Source: Streptomyces phaeoluteigriseus (GTDB lineage Bacteria; Actinomycetota; Actinomycetes; Streptomycetales; Streptomycetaceae). From it: a DNA stretch of 64,000 nt. The position numbers were made by a program, and so were the translations under genes. The DNA lies in assembly GCF_001896135.2 (NCBI RefSeq), contig NZ_MPOH02000016.1, positions 175,209-239,208 on the forward strand, given 5' to 3'. Positions 28,547 to 37,662 of the stretch are shown piece after piece. The notes below the pieces were generated by a model. It worked only from the letters and a program-made list of their open reading frames with translations. It was not told the DNA's origin and did not search any database. Position 1 is the stretch's first letter. Each line of letters starts with the position of its first letter.

Positions 28547-29458
28547 CCGAGGTGTACTGACCAATCCTGTTCCGCGGCCGGCTTGCCGTGCAGGTCGGGG
28601 ACCCGCTTCAGCCAGTCGGGCCGTCCTTGCCGGGTCTTCGCGGCCCGCCGGGCCTCTTCGGCGGCGAGTTCGTCGCGGGTGGGGAAGTCCGTGGGCAGCC
28701 AGGCCGCGGACGTCCGCACGCGCGCGTGCAGGTGGTTCACGTACGCCGTCCTGGCCTCGTCGGCGCTGGTGAAGGCGGGTTCGTCCAGGAGCCAGGCGTC
28801 CGGCACCTGCGCGACGATCGCCCGCAGCAGCTCCTCGGTGAGCCTGGGCGCCAGTTCGGCGTCGGCGGCCCGTACGTCGGGGGCGTGGCGGCCGAGGGCG
28901 TGGTGACGGAAGTCGTACCTCTTCGCCGGGTCGGAGCCGTCCCAGCGGTGGTGGAAGACGAGGGCGGCGCCGTGGTCGATGAGCCACAGACGCGGCGGCA
29001 CGGTGCCGAGCGTGGGCCACACCATCAGGTTGGAACTGTGGACGGTCCGGTCGACGTTGACGGTGAGGGCGTCGAGCCAGACGATGCGGCCGGCTTCGAG
29101 GGGGTCCACCGGGAAGACCTCGGCGATGTCGGGGGGTGAAGTCCCGGGCGCCCGGTAGGTGGTCCATGCCGAGGTTGACGCCGTGGCTGGCGGCGTGCAG
29201 ATCGCGGACCTCCTGGTGGGGCTCGCCGTCGGCGATCGCCGGGTCGAAGTGGACCAGGACCAGCTCGGGGAAGCGCAGCCCCAGGGCCCGTGCCAGCTCC
29301 CCCACGATCACCTCGGCGACCAGCGCCTTGCGGCCCTGCGCGGAGCCGGTGAACTTGACGACGTACGTCCCCAGGTCGTCGGCCTCGACGACCGCGGGCA
29401 CGGAGCCGCCTGACCTCAGCGGGGTCACGTATCGAACAGCAGTCACGTCGCGCAGCAC
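28543..29458 (-). CDS. HipA-like kinase family protein (frameshifted)
   Basis: About 304 residues from GTG 29458 (MLRDVTAVRYVTPLRSGGS). The N-terminal part resembles a HipA-type P-loop/kinase lobe: GTYVVKFTGSAQGRKALVAEVI with the Lys of the ATP site and GELARALGLRFPELVLVHFDP. The C-terminal lobe has WLDALTVNVDRTVHSSNLM (catalytic Asp-Asn pair) and LWLIDHGAALVFHH (metal Asp). The frame breaks in a six-G run at 29131-29136, where removing one base joins DFTP to DIAEVFPVDPLEAG. These stand-alone HipA-like proteins lack the antitoxin HipB and have unknown targets. Confidence 0.78.
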
Positions 29459-29478
29459 ACCGGCCAGCGTAGTTCAGG

Positions 29479-31257
29479 TCAGCTGCCGGCCAGGGGGTTG
29501 GGCAGGGGCAGGTAGCGGGCCTCGGCACCGTCCGCGCCCGTCCAGCGCAGCAGGAGGTTGGTCTTGCCGGGCAGGGTGGGCGCCGCGAGGAGGGCGTGGA
29601 CCTCGGGGAGGTCGTGACGGGCCAGCTCGCGGCGGGCGGCGGGCCAGGGATCGAGACCGGGATGGTGGTCGGCCAGGGCGGCGGCGACCTCGGTGAGGTG
29701 GTTCACGACCAGGCAGTACACAAGCCGCTCCCAGCCCGCGGCGCGCTCCGTCCCGGGCAGCAGCTTGACGCCCTCGGCGTCCCGGAACAGGGCCTGCACG
29801 GGCCGTCCGGCGCTGTCGACGGCGACGAGGGTGTTCTGCAGGTGGGCCTCCAGCACGACGCCGTGGTCGGCGAACGCGGCCAGCGCCGGGGGGACGACGG
29901 CCGCCAGGTACGCCTCCCACCAGTGAGCCGGGTCGGCCGTGCCGGCGAGCGGGCTGCCCTCGAAGCCCTCCACGAGGCCCGCGGCGAGCAACGGGGTCGC
30001 TCCGGGCGTGACGTGCGTGTGCAGCCCGTCGCGGACCACCACGGCGAGTTCCTCGAAGGCGAAGCCGGCGGTGCGGTACCCGCGGTCGCTGAGCCAGGCG
30101 GCGGGGCCGCCGACCGCCGCGAGGGCCCGCGTGGCCGCCGCGTCGGTCCGGCGGAGCCTCAGCAGGTCGTGGCGCCAGAGCCGGCGGATGTCGTTGGTGA
30201 TGCGCACGTCGAGGCTGAACTTGAGGAACAGGTCCGGCCCGGGTGCGTACAGCGTGCGCACGGCGGCCGTGGGCCAGGTGTCGAAGGGCGTCGTGCCGAG
30301 CCGGACCAGACGGCCGTCGGCGAAGGCGGGGGCGAGCGCGGTGCGGGCCAGGTCGAGCTGCCAGGGGTGGGCGGGCAGCAGCCGGTAGCCGGGCGGGGCC
30401 TCGCCGAGGGCGTCCAGCGCGGCGGTGTCACCGTCCTCCACCACCGTGTCCTCGCGCAGCCCCAGCAGGACCAGCGGGAAGCGGGCGTACGCCTCGGGCG
30501 CGTACGGCAGCCAGCCGCCGGGCGGGCCGCCGCCGCGCGTCTTGGGGGCGGGGTGGTGGGGGTGGCCGGTGAGAAGGGACTGCTCGGAGCGCAGGTAGGG
30601 GTCCTCCGGCGGGGTGGCACGCGCGCGTGCGGCGAGGAGGGCGGCCACCGCGTCCCGGCTGTCGAGCATCTCGGCGGGCAGCTCGGGGTTGGCGAGGCCG
30701 GTGTGGTGGCGCAGTTCCGTGGCGACCAGGTCGACGAGGCCGCGGTGGTCGAGGCGGTGCCAGGCGCCGTCGGCGCGCACCTCGGGCTCGGCCGGCCGCC
30801 GGGTGCCGCGCACGCGGAGCAGACGGCCGGAGGGCAGCCGGTGCACCTGCCGGGCGCCGCGCCGGGAGCGCGGTTCGGCCATCTGCCGTACGGCGACTTC
30901 CGGTTCGTGCCCTTGCCGTTCGGCCATTTCCGGTTCGACCGCCTCGGGTTCAGCCGCGACCGGTTCGGCCACTTCGGGTTCGACCGCCTCGGGTGCGGCC
31001 GCTTCGGGTTCGGCCGCTTCCGGTTCGGCCGCTTCCGGTTCGGCCACCTCCCGCAGCAGGCAGTTGAGCAGCGGCGCGGTGGCGAGGGCGTCGGCGCGTG
31101 CGGCGATCGCGCCCGGCGCCGCGGCGTCGGCTCGGCGACCGGTTGCGTCGGCGCGGCGTCCGGTGACGTCGGCCGACGCGTCGGACCCGGGGGCCGCATC
31201 GGGCTCGGCGGGCGACGCCGACCCGGCGGGTGGGGGGATGAGAACCACGCGTTCCAC
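29479..31257 (-). CDS. IucA/IucC-family NIS siderophore synthetase, with pentapeptide repeat insert
   Basis: 592 residues from GTG 31257, preceded by TAGGGAACGA. It has the NIS synthetase core motif LTGHPHHPAPKTRGG (ATP/citrate site), the LLPAHPWQLD segment and LKFSLDVRITNDIRRL. GVVLEAHLQNTLVAVD and a FhuF-like C-terminal LRWTGADGAEARYLPLPNP complete the family pattern. Such enzymes adenylate a carboxylate (often citrate) and form amide bonds. Residues 70-129 are twelve tandem pentapeptides of EPEAA type, absent from usual homologues. It is divergent from a second synthetase 115 bp away. No other siderophore gene and no clear DtxR/IdeR iron box is visible. Confidence 0.9.
   Translation of the reverse strand: MERVVLIPPPAGSASPAEPDAAPGSDASADVTGRRADATGRRADAAAPGAIAARADALATAPLLNCLLREVAEPEAAEPEAAEPEAAAPEAVEPEVAEPVAAEPEAVEPEMAERQGHEPEVAVRQMAEPRSRRGARQVHRLPSGRLLRVRGTRRPAEPEVRADGAWHRLDHRGLVDLVATELRHHTGLANPELPAEMLDSRDAVAALLAARARATPPEDPYLRSEQSLLTGHPHHPAPKTRGGGPPGGWLPYAPEAYARFPLVLLGLREDTVVEDGDTAALDALGEAPPGYRLLPAHPWQLDLARTALAPAFADGRLVRLGTTPFDTWPTAAVRTLYAPGPDLFLKFSLDVRITNDIRRLWRHDLLRLRRTDAAATRALAAVGGPAAWLSDRGYRTAGFAFEELAVVVRDGLHTHVTPGATPLLAAGLVEGFEGSPLAGTADPAHWWEAYLAAVVPPALAAFADHGVVLEAHLQNTLVAVDSAGRPVQALFRDAEGVKLLPGTERAAGWERLVYCLVVNHLTEVAAALADHHPGLDPWPAARRELARHDLPEVHALLAAPTLPGKTNLLLRWTGADGAEARYLPLPNPLAGS
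30871..31050 (-). repeat. Twelve tandem 15-bp units encoding pentapeptide repeats
   Basis: Exactly twelve 15-bp units in register, consensus CGGTTCGGCCGCTTC on the plus strand. They encode EPEAA/EPEVA-like pentapeptides in the synthetase. Units at 30961, 31006, 31021 and 31036 are the most alike, and those at 30886-30930 the most diverged, which suggests growth from one end. Confidence 0.92.
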
Positions 31258-31372
31258 TCGTTCCCTACGGTTCTTGCGGGCGGAGACGATCAGTATCGCT
31301 GTGGTCACGACCCGTCCGTGACGCCCTGCGCCCACCCGAGCCGTACCCGACCCGTACCCGAGGAGCCCTCCC

Positions 31373-32900
31373 GTGCACCGTCCCCCCACCGCCGAGGCCG
31401 AGCTGGCCGCCGACCTCGCCGCCGTGCGCCCCGCGCTCGCCGCGCGGTTCGCGGCCGAGCTGTCCGGCGCCCGCGCGGCCGTGCTGACCCGTCTGTGGCG
31501 GGCCCTCGCCCACGACGCCGCTGCCGTGGGTCGTGCGCCGGGCGGCGGCCCGGGACGGCCTGACGCTGCACCTCGCCGACGGCCGCCGGCTGCACGGCCC
31601 GCACGCCGACCCGTACGCGACCGCCGCCTACGTGACGTCCGTGGACCTGGCCGGGACGGCGTACGACGATCCCGCGCGGCTGATGACGGACCTGGCCGTG
31701 CCGTACGGCGGGGGCCTCGCCGGCGAACTTGCGCACAGTACGGCGTCGTTGGCGCTGTCCCGGGCCGGACAGCAACCCGGGGATCCCGGCACCGGCGGCG
31801 TCGGAGGATGGCCCGCGCACGACTGGGAGTGGGAGCAGCGGGTGGTCGACGGGCACCCGTACCACCCCAACTGTCGTTCCCGGCCAGGTTTCTCGGTGGC
31901 CGAACAGCTGGCCTACGGGCCGGAGCACCGGCCGCCGGCGGTGCGGCTGGGTCTGCTGCCCGTCCCGGCCGACGAGTGTCTCGTCTCGGGCGGGTGGCCC
32001 GCCGAACTGCGCGAGGGGCGGCTGCTGTTGATTCCGGTGCATCCGTGGCAGGCGGTGCACGTACTGAAGCGGTCGTGTGTGGAGGGGCTCGCGGCGCATC
32101 CGCTGATGTCGCTGCGCACGCTCGCGGTGCCGGACGGCCCGCACGTGAAGACGGCGTTGAGCGCCCGGCTGACGTCGTCGGTGCGGGACATCTCGGTGGG
32201 CTCGGTCGCCGCCTCCTCGGCCCTGTCGGAGTTCGCGGAGAGCCTGGCGGAACGCACGGACGGCCTGCTGCACATGACCCGCTCACTGGGCGCGGTCACG
32301 GCCGACTCCCCCGATCTCGCGGCCGTGTTGCGGGAGTCCCCCGCCGTGTACGCGGGCCCCGGCGAGCACGTCGTCCCGGTGGCCGCCCTCGCCACCACCG
32401 AACTGACGTCCTCACCGGCCTGGTTGGCCGACTTCGCGCGTCTCGCGCTCACCGTGGGGCTGCGGCTGCTGGAGCAGGGCGTGGCGTTGGAGGCGCACGG
32501 CCAGAACCTGCTGGTCGTGCTGTCGGCGTCGGGGGCACCGGTGCGGCTCGTCTACCGCGACCTCGCCGACATCCGGGTCAGCCCGGCGCGCCTGGCCCGG
32601 CACGGCCTGGCGGCGCCCGAGCTGCCGGCCCGGATCCTGACCGACGACGTGACGGCGCTGCGCGGCAAACTGTTCGGCTCGCTGGTGGCGGGCGCGCTGG
32701 CGGCCACCGCGGGCAGCGGGGAGGCGCTGGGCACGGCGCTGGCGGCGGCCGTACCGGAGGTGCCGGACACGGGGGACCTGCGGGCGCTGCGCGGGGAGCC
32801 GGTGCCGGTGAAGGCGCTGACGCTGATGCGGCTGTCGCCCGGCGGGTCCGGGGACCGGTGGGCGCGGCTGCCCAACCCTTTGGTCACCCGGGCTTTCTGA
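31373..32900 (+). CDS. Second IucA/IucC-family NIS siderophore synthetase (frameshifted)
   Basis: About 508 residues from GTG 31373 with GAGGAG upstream. NIS motifs are DGHPYHPNCRSRPGFS, LLIPVHPWQAVHVL, LKTALSARLTSSVRD-type and GVALEAHGQNLLVVL, with a C-terminal VKALTLMRLSPG. The opening 48 codons (HRPPTAEAELAADLAAVRP) are joined to the rest by a +1 or -2 break near 31520, which restores HDAALPWVVRRAAARDG. The Lys of the usual HPxxKxR motif is Cys here (PNCRSR). Paired with the divergent paralogue, it could perform the second condensation in an NIS-type siderophore pathway. Confidence 0.88.
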
Positions 32901-32943
32901 TCACGTTTTGAAGCCGGACACCTCTGATCAATAGGATCCGCCG

Positions 32944-34206
32944 ATGATCAGAACACAACGGCTGGCGGCGGGCTTGTGCGCCCTGCTCGCCGCGCTCACG
33001 GCCGGGCTCGCGTTCCCGGCCGGGGCGGTCGCCGACGAGACCACAGCCAATGCGCCCAAGGTCAACCTGGTTCTCGACGTCAGCGGTTCCATGCGGGCGA
33101 AGGACATCGACGGCGGGTCGCGGATGGCCGCGGCCAAGCAGGCGTTCAACGAGGTGCTGGACGCGACCCCCGAGGAGGTCCGGCTCGGCATCCGCACCCT
33201 CGGGGCCAACTACCCCGGCGACGACCAGAAGACCGGCTGCAAGGACACCGCCCAGCTCTACCCGGTCGGCCCGCTGGACCGTACCGAGGCCAAGGCCGCG
33301 GTGGCCACGCTCACGCCCACCGGCTGGACCCCTATCGGACCGGCCCTGCTGAAGGCGGCCGAGGACCTCGACGGGGGCACCGGCTCCAAGCGGATCGTCC
33401 TGATCAGCGACGGCGAGGACACCTGCGCCCCGCTCGACCCGTGCGAGGTGGCCCGCGAGATAGCGGCCAAGGGCATCGGCCTGACCATCGACACCCTCGG
33501 CCTGGTGCCGAACGTGAAGATGCGCCAGCAGCTCAGCTGCATCGCCGAGGCCACGGGCGGCACCTACACCTCGGTGGAGCACACCGACGAACTCACCGAC
33601 AAGGTCAACCAGTTGGTGGACCGCGCGGCCGACCCCGTGGTGACGCCGGTCGCCACCCGGGGCGCGGACTCCTGCGCGAAGGCGCCGACGCTGAAGTCGG
33701 GCCTCTACACCGACCGTGAGGAGTTCGGCCAGGAGCGCTGGTACCGCGTGGACCTGGACCCGGGCAAGGAGTTGCGGGCCTCGGTGAGCGTCTCGGCGGA
33801 CCGGGCGATGAACCCCGACTACGGGTTGCTGGTGCGGGCGGTGACGGTGCACGGCCGGGAGATCGTGCGCGGCGAGGCGGCCGGGAACGGCCGTACCGAC
33901 GTCATCTCGACCGGTCTGCGCTACCCGAAGGCGGAGAGCGACGACGACGAAGCGCCCGCCGAGACGGTGTGCGTGCAGGTGACCAACTCCTATTCGGCGG
34001 CGGCCGGTGTGAAGACCACGCCGGGCATGCCGCTGGAGCTGACCGTGGACGTGGTCGACGGGCCGTCGCAGGCGAGCGACGTGGCCTCGTTCGGTCTCGG
34101 CCGCGGCTGGTGGCTGCTCGGCGCCCTGGTGCTGGCCGGCTTCCTCGCGGGCGTCCTGTGGGGCTGGCTGTCACGCTGGCGTGTCGCGGTCTGGAGGACC
34201 AACTGA
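32944..34206 (+). CDS. Secreted, membrane-anchored VWA-domain protein
   Basis: 420 residues. A Sec signal peptide (cleaved near AVADET) is followed by a von Willebrand factor A domain with the metal-site motif LVLDVSGSMRAKD (DxSxS) and LISDGEDTC (second metal Asp region). The middle region (residues 230-380) is a beta-rich domain of the pre-peptidase/PPC-like kind (YRVDLDPGKELRASV). The C-terminus has one transmembrane helix (WWLLGALVLAGFLAGVLWGW) and a basic tail, so the domain faces outside. The stop overlaps the next gene (TGATG), implying a two-gene unit. The role may be in surface adhesion or complex assembly. Confidence 0.87.
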   Translation: MIRTQRLAAGLCALLAALTAGLAFPAGAVADETTANAPKVNLVLDVSGSMRAKDIDGGSRMAAAKQAFNEVLDATPEEVRLGIRTLGANYPGDDQKTGCKDTAQLYPVGPLDRTEAKAAVATLTPTGWTPIGPALLKAAEDLDGGTGSKRIVLISDGEDTCAPLDPCEVAREIAAKGIGLTIDTLGLVPNVKMRQQLSCIAEATGGTYTSVEHTDELTDKVNQLVDRAADPVVTPVATRGADSCAKAPTLKSGLYTDREEFGQERWYRVDLDPGKELRASVSVSADRAMNPDYGLLVRAVTVHGREIVRGEAAGNGRTDVISTGLRYPKAESDDDEAPAETVCVQVTNSYSAAAGVKTTPGMPLELTVDVVDGPSQASDVASFGLGRGWWLLGALVLAGFLAGVLWGWLSRWRVAVWRTN

Positions 34207-35011
34207 TGCGTATCACCCGTGTTCTGAGCACGACCCTGTTGGCGCTCGGCCTGGCGGCCACCCCGGCCGCCGCCGACTCCACCCCGTCCGCGAGCCCGTC
34301 GGAGGACGGTTCGGCGCCCACGACGGCCGGCACGTCGTTCCGTACGGCGACGGAGGTCGACCAGGGGCGGACGGCCACCGCGAGCGGCTCCGCGGGCGAC
34401 TACCTGTACTGGTCGTTCCCGGCCGACGCGGGCCAACGGCCCACCGTGACGGCGAAGGTGAAGCTGCCCGAGGAGCACACGGGGCAGACCTGGCAGGTCG
34501 ACGTGTACGACGGTCTGCGGCGCCGCCAGTCCTGCCAGTACGGCGCGCAGACCCGCACCGCCGCGCCCGGCACCGCCTCGCTGGAGCTGGCCTGCGTCCT
34601 GCGCACGGTCCGCGCCTGGTCGGAGCCGTGGGCCGACGACCCGCTGCCCGGCACGTACTACGTCCGTCTGACGGTCGTCGGTCTGAAGACGGCCGACCTC
34701 GGTCTGCCGGTCGGCGCCGAACTGCGCGTCGACTCCAAGGACATCGGCGGTTCGGCGGCCGTGGACGGCTCGCTGGCCGAGCCCCTGGTGCCGGGCGTCG
34801 CCGTGAAGTCGTCGGCGGACGACGAGGACGACCCGTCGGCCTCCGCCGTGCTGTCGAGCATCGAGCCGGACGACGGCTGGTCGTCCGGCTGGTGGTCGAC
34901 CGCTGGGTGTGGACCGGGATCGGCGGCGTGCTGGCCGCGCTCGCCGGGATCGGCGGGTACGCCCTGACCCGCGGTCCGGGACGGCCGAGAAACGTACCGC
35001 CGGGCGTCTGA
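34206..35011 (+). CDS. Secreted, C-terminally anchored partner of the VWA protein (frameshifted)
   Basis: About 268 residues. The signal peptide MRITRVLSTTLLALGLAATPAAA is followed by a beta-rich domain resembling the middle domain of the VWA protein (YLYWSFPADAGQRPTVTAKV). An acidic linker (SSADDEDDPSASA) follows, then a C-terminal hydrophobic helix (WTGIGGVLAALAGIGGYAL) with a basic tail. One G is missing near 34897 (GTCGACC for GTCGGACC), separating SSGWWS from DRWVWTG. Coupling to the VWA gene suggests the two act together at the cell surface. Confidence 0.78.
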
Positions 35012-35016
35012 CGTCC

Positions 35017-35051
35017 ACGCGGAAGGCCCGCCCCGTGCGGGCCTTCCGCGT
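35017..35051. terminator. Bidirectional terminator hairpin
   Basis: A perfect 15-bp stem (35017-35031 with 35037-35051) with a 5-nt loop CCCGT. It lies between the convergent VWA-partner gene (stop 35011) and HxlR gene (stop 35054), so it can serve both. Confidence 0.88.
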
Positions 35052-35053
35052 TC

Positions 35054-35680
35054 TCAGGCCTCCCGCAGCCCCTTGGCGAGGGTGCCCTCGCCGCTCACCT
35101 CGACGCGTCCGGCGCGCACGGCGTCGAGCAGGCTCAGCACACCCTGGGCCACGGCCGTACAGGTGGCGGTGTCCATGACGAGCAGGGCGTCGGGTTCGCC
35201 GGGGGCCGCGCCGTGGCCGTACACGGGCCCTTCGTCCGTGCCGACGAAGAGGTGGAAGTGGCCCTCGTCCAGGCGGACTTCGACGAGTCCCTCGCCCTCC
35301 AGGGCGCGCAGCAGGGGCAGCGCGAACCAGTGTGCGCGGATCGCGTCGGTGGGCCCGCGCTCCCCCAGTTCCGCCTGCCCCCACGCACCGAGCGCCTGGA
35401 GCACGGGCAGCAACGCACGGCCGCGCCCGGTGAGTTCGTAGACGTTGGCCGCGCCGGGCGGCGGCAGCCGGCGCCGGGTGGCGAGCCCGTCGCGCTCCAT
35501 GTCCTTGAGTCGCGAGGCGAGTACGTCCGTGCTGACGCCCGGCAGGTCGGCGTGCAGGTCGGTGTAGCGGCGCGGGCCGGCGAGCAGCTCCCGGACGATC
35601 AGCAGGGTCCAGCGGTCGCCGACGGTGTCGAGGGCGCGGGCGGCGGAACAGTACTGGTCGTAGCTTCGGCGAGGTGGCAT
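35054..35680 (-). CDS. HxlR-family regulator with C-terminal SCP2-like domain
   Basis: 208 residues from ATG 35680 (MPPRRSYDQYCSAARALD). An ATG six codons upstream is also possible. The winged helix of HxlR type has TVGDRWTLLIVRELLAGPRRYTDL-like blocks (VGDRWTLLIVRELLAG, RRYTDLHADLPGVSTDVLASRL). The C-terminal 90 residues (FHLFVGTDEGPVYGHG) resemble a sterol-carrier/SCP2-like fold and could bind a small ligand. It is divergent from the aminotransferase across a 81-bp region rich in CTTGG/CCAAG repeats. Confidence 0.87.
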   Translation of the reverse strand: MPPRRSYDQYCSAARALDTVGDRWTLLIVRELLAGPRRYTDLHADLPGVSTDVLASRLKDMERDGLATRRRLPPPGAANVYELTGRGRALLPVLQALGAWGQAELGERGPTDAIRAHWFALPLLRALEGEGLVEVRLDEGHFHLFVGTDEGPVYGHGAAPGEPDALLVMDTATCTAVAQGVLSLLDAVRAGRVEVSGEGTLAKGLREA

Positions 35681-35711
35681 GCGACGCAGTCTAGACATGT
35701 CGTTGGACTTT

Positions 35712-35737
35712 CCAAGCTCGAACTTGGTAAAACCAAG
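35712..35737. promoter_or_regulatory. CCAAG/CTTGG inverted repeats between HxlR and aminotransferase genes
   Basis: CCAAG-N6-CTTGG (35712-35727) overlaps CTTGG-N5-CCAAG (35723-35737), all in one low-GC patch directly between the two divergent starts. It is a likely binding site for the HxlR regulator. Confidence 0.65.
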
Positions 35738-35761
35738 TAACACCAGATACCGGAGGGGCGC

Positions 35762-36970
35762 ATGGAGTTCCGGCAGTCGAACAAGCTCAGCGAGGTCTGT
35801 TACGAGATCCGCGGCCCGGTGATCGAGCACGCCAACGCACTGGAGGCGGCGGGGCACAGCGTGCTGCGCCTCAACACGGGCAACCCCGCACTCTTCGGCT
35901 TCGAGGCGCCGGAGGAGATCCTCCAGGACATGATCCGGATGCTCCCGCGGGCCCACGGCTACACGGACTCGCGTGGCGTCCTCACGGCCCGCCGGGCGGT
36001 CGCCCAGCGCTACCAGGACCGGGGCCTGGAGGTCGACGTCGACGACGTGTGGCTCGGCAACGGCGTCTCGGAGCTGGTCTCCATGGCCGTACAGGCGCTG
36101 ATCGAGGACGGCGACGAGATCCTCATCCCGGCCCCCGACTTCCCGCTGTGGACGGCCGTCACCACGCTCGCGGGCGGCAAGGCGGTCCACTACCTCTGCG
36201 ACGAGCAGGCCGACTGGTACCCGGACCTGGACGACATGGCGTCCAAGATCACCGACCGCACCAAGGCCGTCGTCATCATCAACCCGAACAACCCCACCGG
36301 CGCGGTCTACCCCAAGGAGATCATCGAGGGCATCCTCGACCTGGCCCGCCGCCACGGCCTGATGGTCTTCGCCGACGAGATCTACGACCAGATCCTCTAC
36401 GACGACGCCGTGCACCACTCGGCCGCCGCGCTCGCCCCCGACCTGGTCGTCCTGACCTTCTGCGGCCTCTCCAAGACGTACCGGGTGGCGGGTTTCCGCT
36501 CGGGCTGGCTCGTGGTGACCGGTCCCAGGCAGCACGCGCGGGACTACCTGGAGGGCCTCACCATGCTGGCCTCCATGCGCCTGTGCGCCAACGCGCCCGC
36601 CCAGTACGCCATCCAGGCCGCGCTCGGTGGCCGCCAGTCCATCCGCGAACTGACCGCGCCGGGCGGCAGACTGCGCGACCAGCGTGACATCGCCTGGGAG
36701 AAGCTCAACGAGATCCCCGGCGTCTCCTGCGTGAAGCCCAAGGGCGCGTTGTACGCGTTCCCGCGCATCGACCCCAAGGTCCATCCCCTCCATGACGACG
36801 AGAAGTTCGTCCTGGACCTGCTGCTGCGCGAGAAGATCCAGGTCGTCCAGGGAACCGGTTTCAACTGGCCGACCCCGGACCACTTCCGCATCCTCACCCT
36901 CCCGCACGCGGAGGACCTGGAGGCGGCGATCGGGCGGATCGGGCGTTTCCTGAGCGGTTACCGACAGTAG
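35762..36970 (+). CDS. PLP-dependent aminotransferase, class I/II (AlaA-like)
   Basis: 402 residues from ATG 35762 with ACCGGAGGGGC upstream. Fold-type I features are LRLNTGNPALFGF, YTDSRGVLTARRAVA, the substrate/PLP motif NPNNPTGAVYP, DEIYDQILYDD and the Schiff-base Lys in CGLSKTYRVAGFRSGW. The whole sequence resembles the alanine/glutamate-pyruvate aminotransferase AlaA group and is of normal length. It probably makes alanine or transfers amino groups to pyruvate. The HxlR regulator next door may control it. Confidence 0.93.
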   Translation: MEFRQSNKLSEVCYEIRGPVIEHANALEAAGHSVLRLNTGNPALFGFEAPEEILQDMIRMLPRAHGYTDSRGVLTARRAVAQRYQDRGLEVDVDDVWLGNGVSELVSMAVQALIEDGDEILIPAPDFPLWTAVTTLAGGKAVHYLCDEQADWYPDLDDMASKITDRTKAVVIINPNNPTGAVYPKEIIEGILDLARRHGLMVFADEIYDQILYDDAVHHSAAALAPDLVVLTFCGLSKTYRVAGFRSGWLVVTGPRQHARDYLEGLTMLASMRLCANAPAQYAIQAALGGRQSIRELTAPGGRLRDQRDIAWEKLNEIPGVSCVKPKGALYAFPRIDPKVHPLHDDEKFVLDLLLREKIQVVQGTGFNWPTPDHFRILTLPHAEDLEAAIGRIGRFLSGYRQ

Positions 36971-37501
36971 GGAACAACCTGTCGGGCCGTCGGCCGAGGT
37001 CGACCCCGCACCACACCGCCCTGGTGGACGGGCCGCCGCCCGTCGTCACCCAGTGGTGGGTGGCCGGCGCCTCGACGAGGAGGCCCCCGGCCGGACTCCG
37101 CGTCGGGCGCGGGCGGCTGAGGCGCGCCGGAGGCCGGTGGGCGGTGGGCGGTGGGCCTTCGCCGGGGCGGGCGTCCGTCACGTCGACGCGGAGCGTGGCG
37201 TCCGCCGGGCACGGCATCGGACGGAGCCGGAAGTCACGGCCCCGCTCCCGGCCGTGCCGTACCGCGTCCGCCGCGAGTTCGGGCATGAGCGGCGCGGTCG
37301 TGCCGCTCGCGTCCGCGGCATACGGCCGTCCCCGCACGAACCGAGGCGGCTCGGCCCGCGCCGGCGCGCCATCCGCGGACGGGACTCCGGGAACCACCGC
37401 GGCACCCACCGCGCCTGCGGCGCGTAGGAGGGGGCCGCGTCCGTCTCGTACGCGGCGGGTCGCGGACGTACGCCCACGACCCGCAGGGCGCCCCGTGTCA
37501 C
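36971..37501 (-). pseudogene. Degraded RsbW/anti-sigma-type ATP-binding protein
   Basis: On the minus strand, a GTG at 37501 starts TRGALRVVGVRPRPAAYETDAAPSYAPQAR. A different frame then continues with PELAADAVRHGRERGRDFRLR (N-box of the HATPase_c_2 fold), LRVDVTDARPGEGPPP and GGLLVEAPATHHWVTTGGG (G-box region), then AVWCGVDLG. These are the successive blocks of the many Streptomyces RsbW-like regulatory ATPases, but the N-terminal third and the core are in different frames and the spacing is poor. It is either a pseudogene or a gene damaged by several indels. Confidence 0.6.
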
Positions 37502-37662
37502 GTAGGCGACGAGCCGCCCGTCGGGTCACGGACGGGGGGTCGATCACCGGTCCGGGAACGCGGATCCCACGCGCCGTACCGGCCCGCAGCTCAGCCGTGA
37601 AAAGGGACGGACCGGCGCCCCGCACCGCGGGCGTCGGCGGACGCCTGTGCGACTCTTGCTGC

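Noticed and set aside
31258..31372. DtxR/IdeR iron box between the siderophore synthetases
   Set aside because: No TTAGGTTAGGCTNACCTAA-like sequence is visible in the 115-bp gap.
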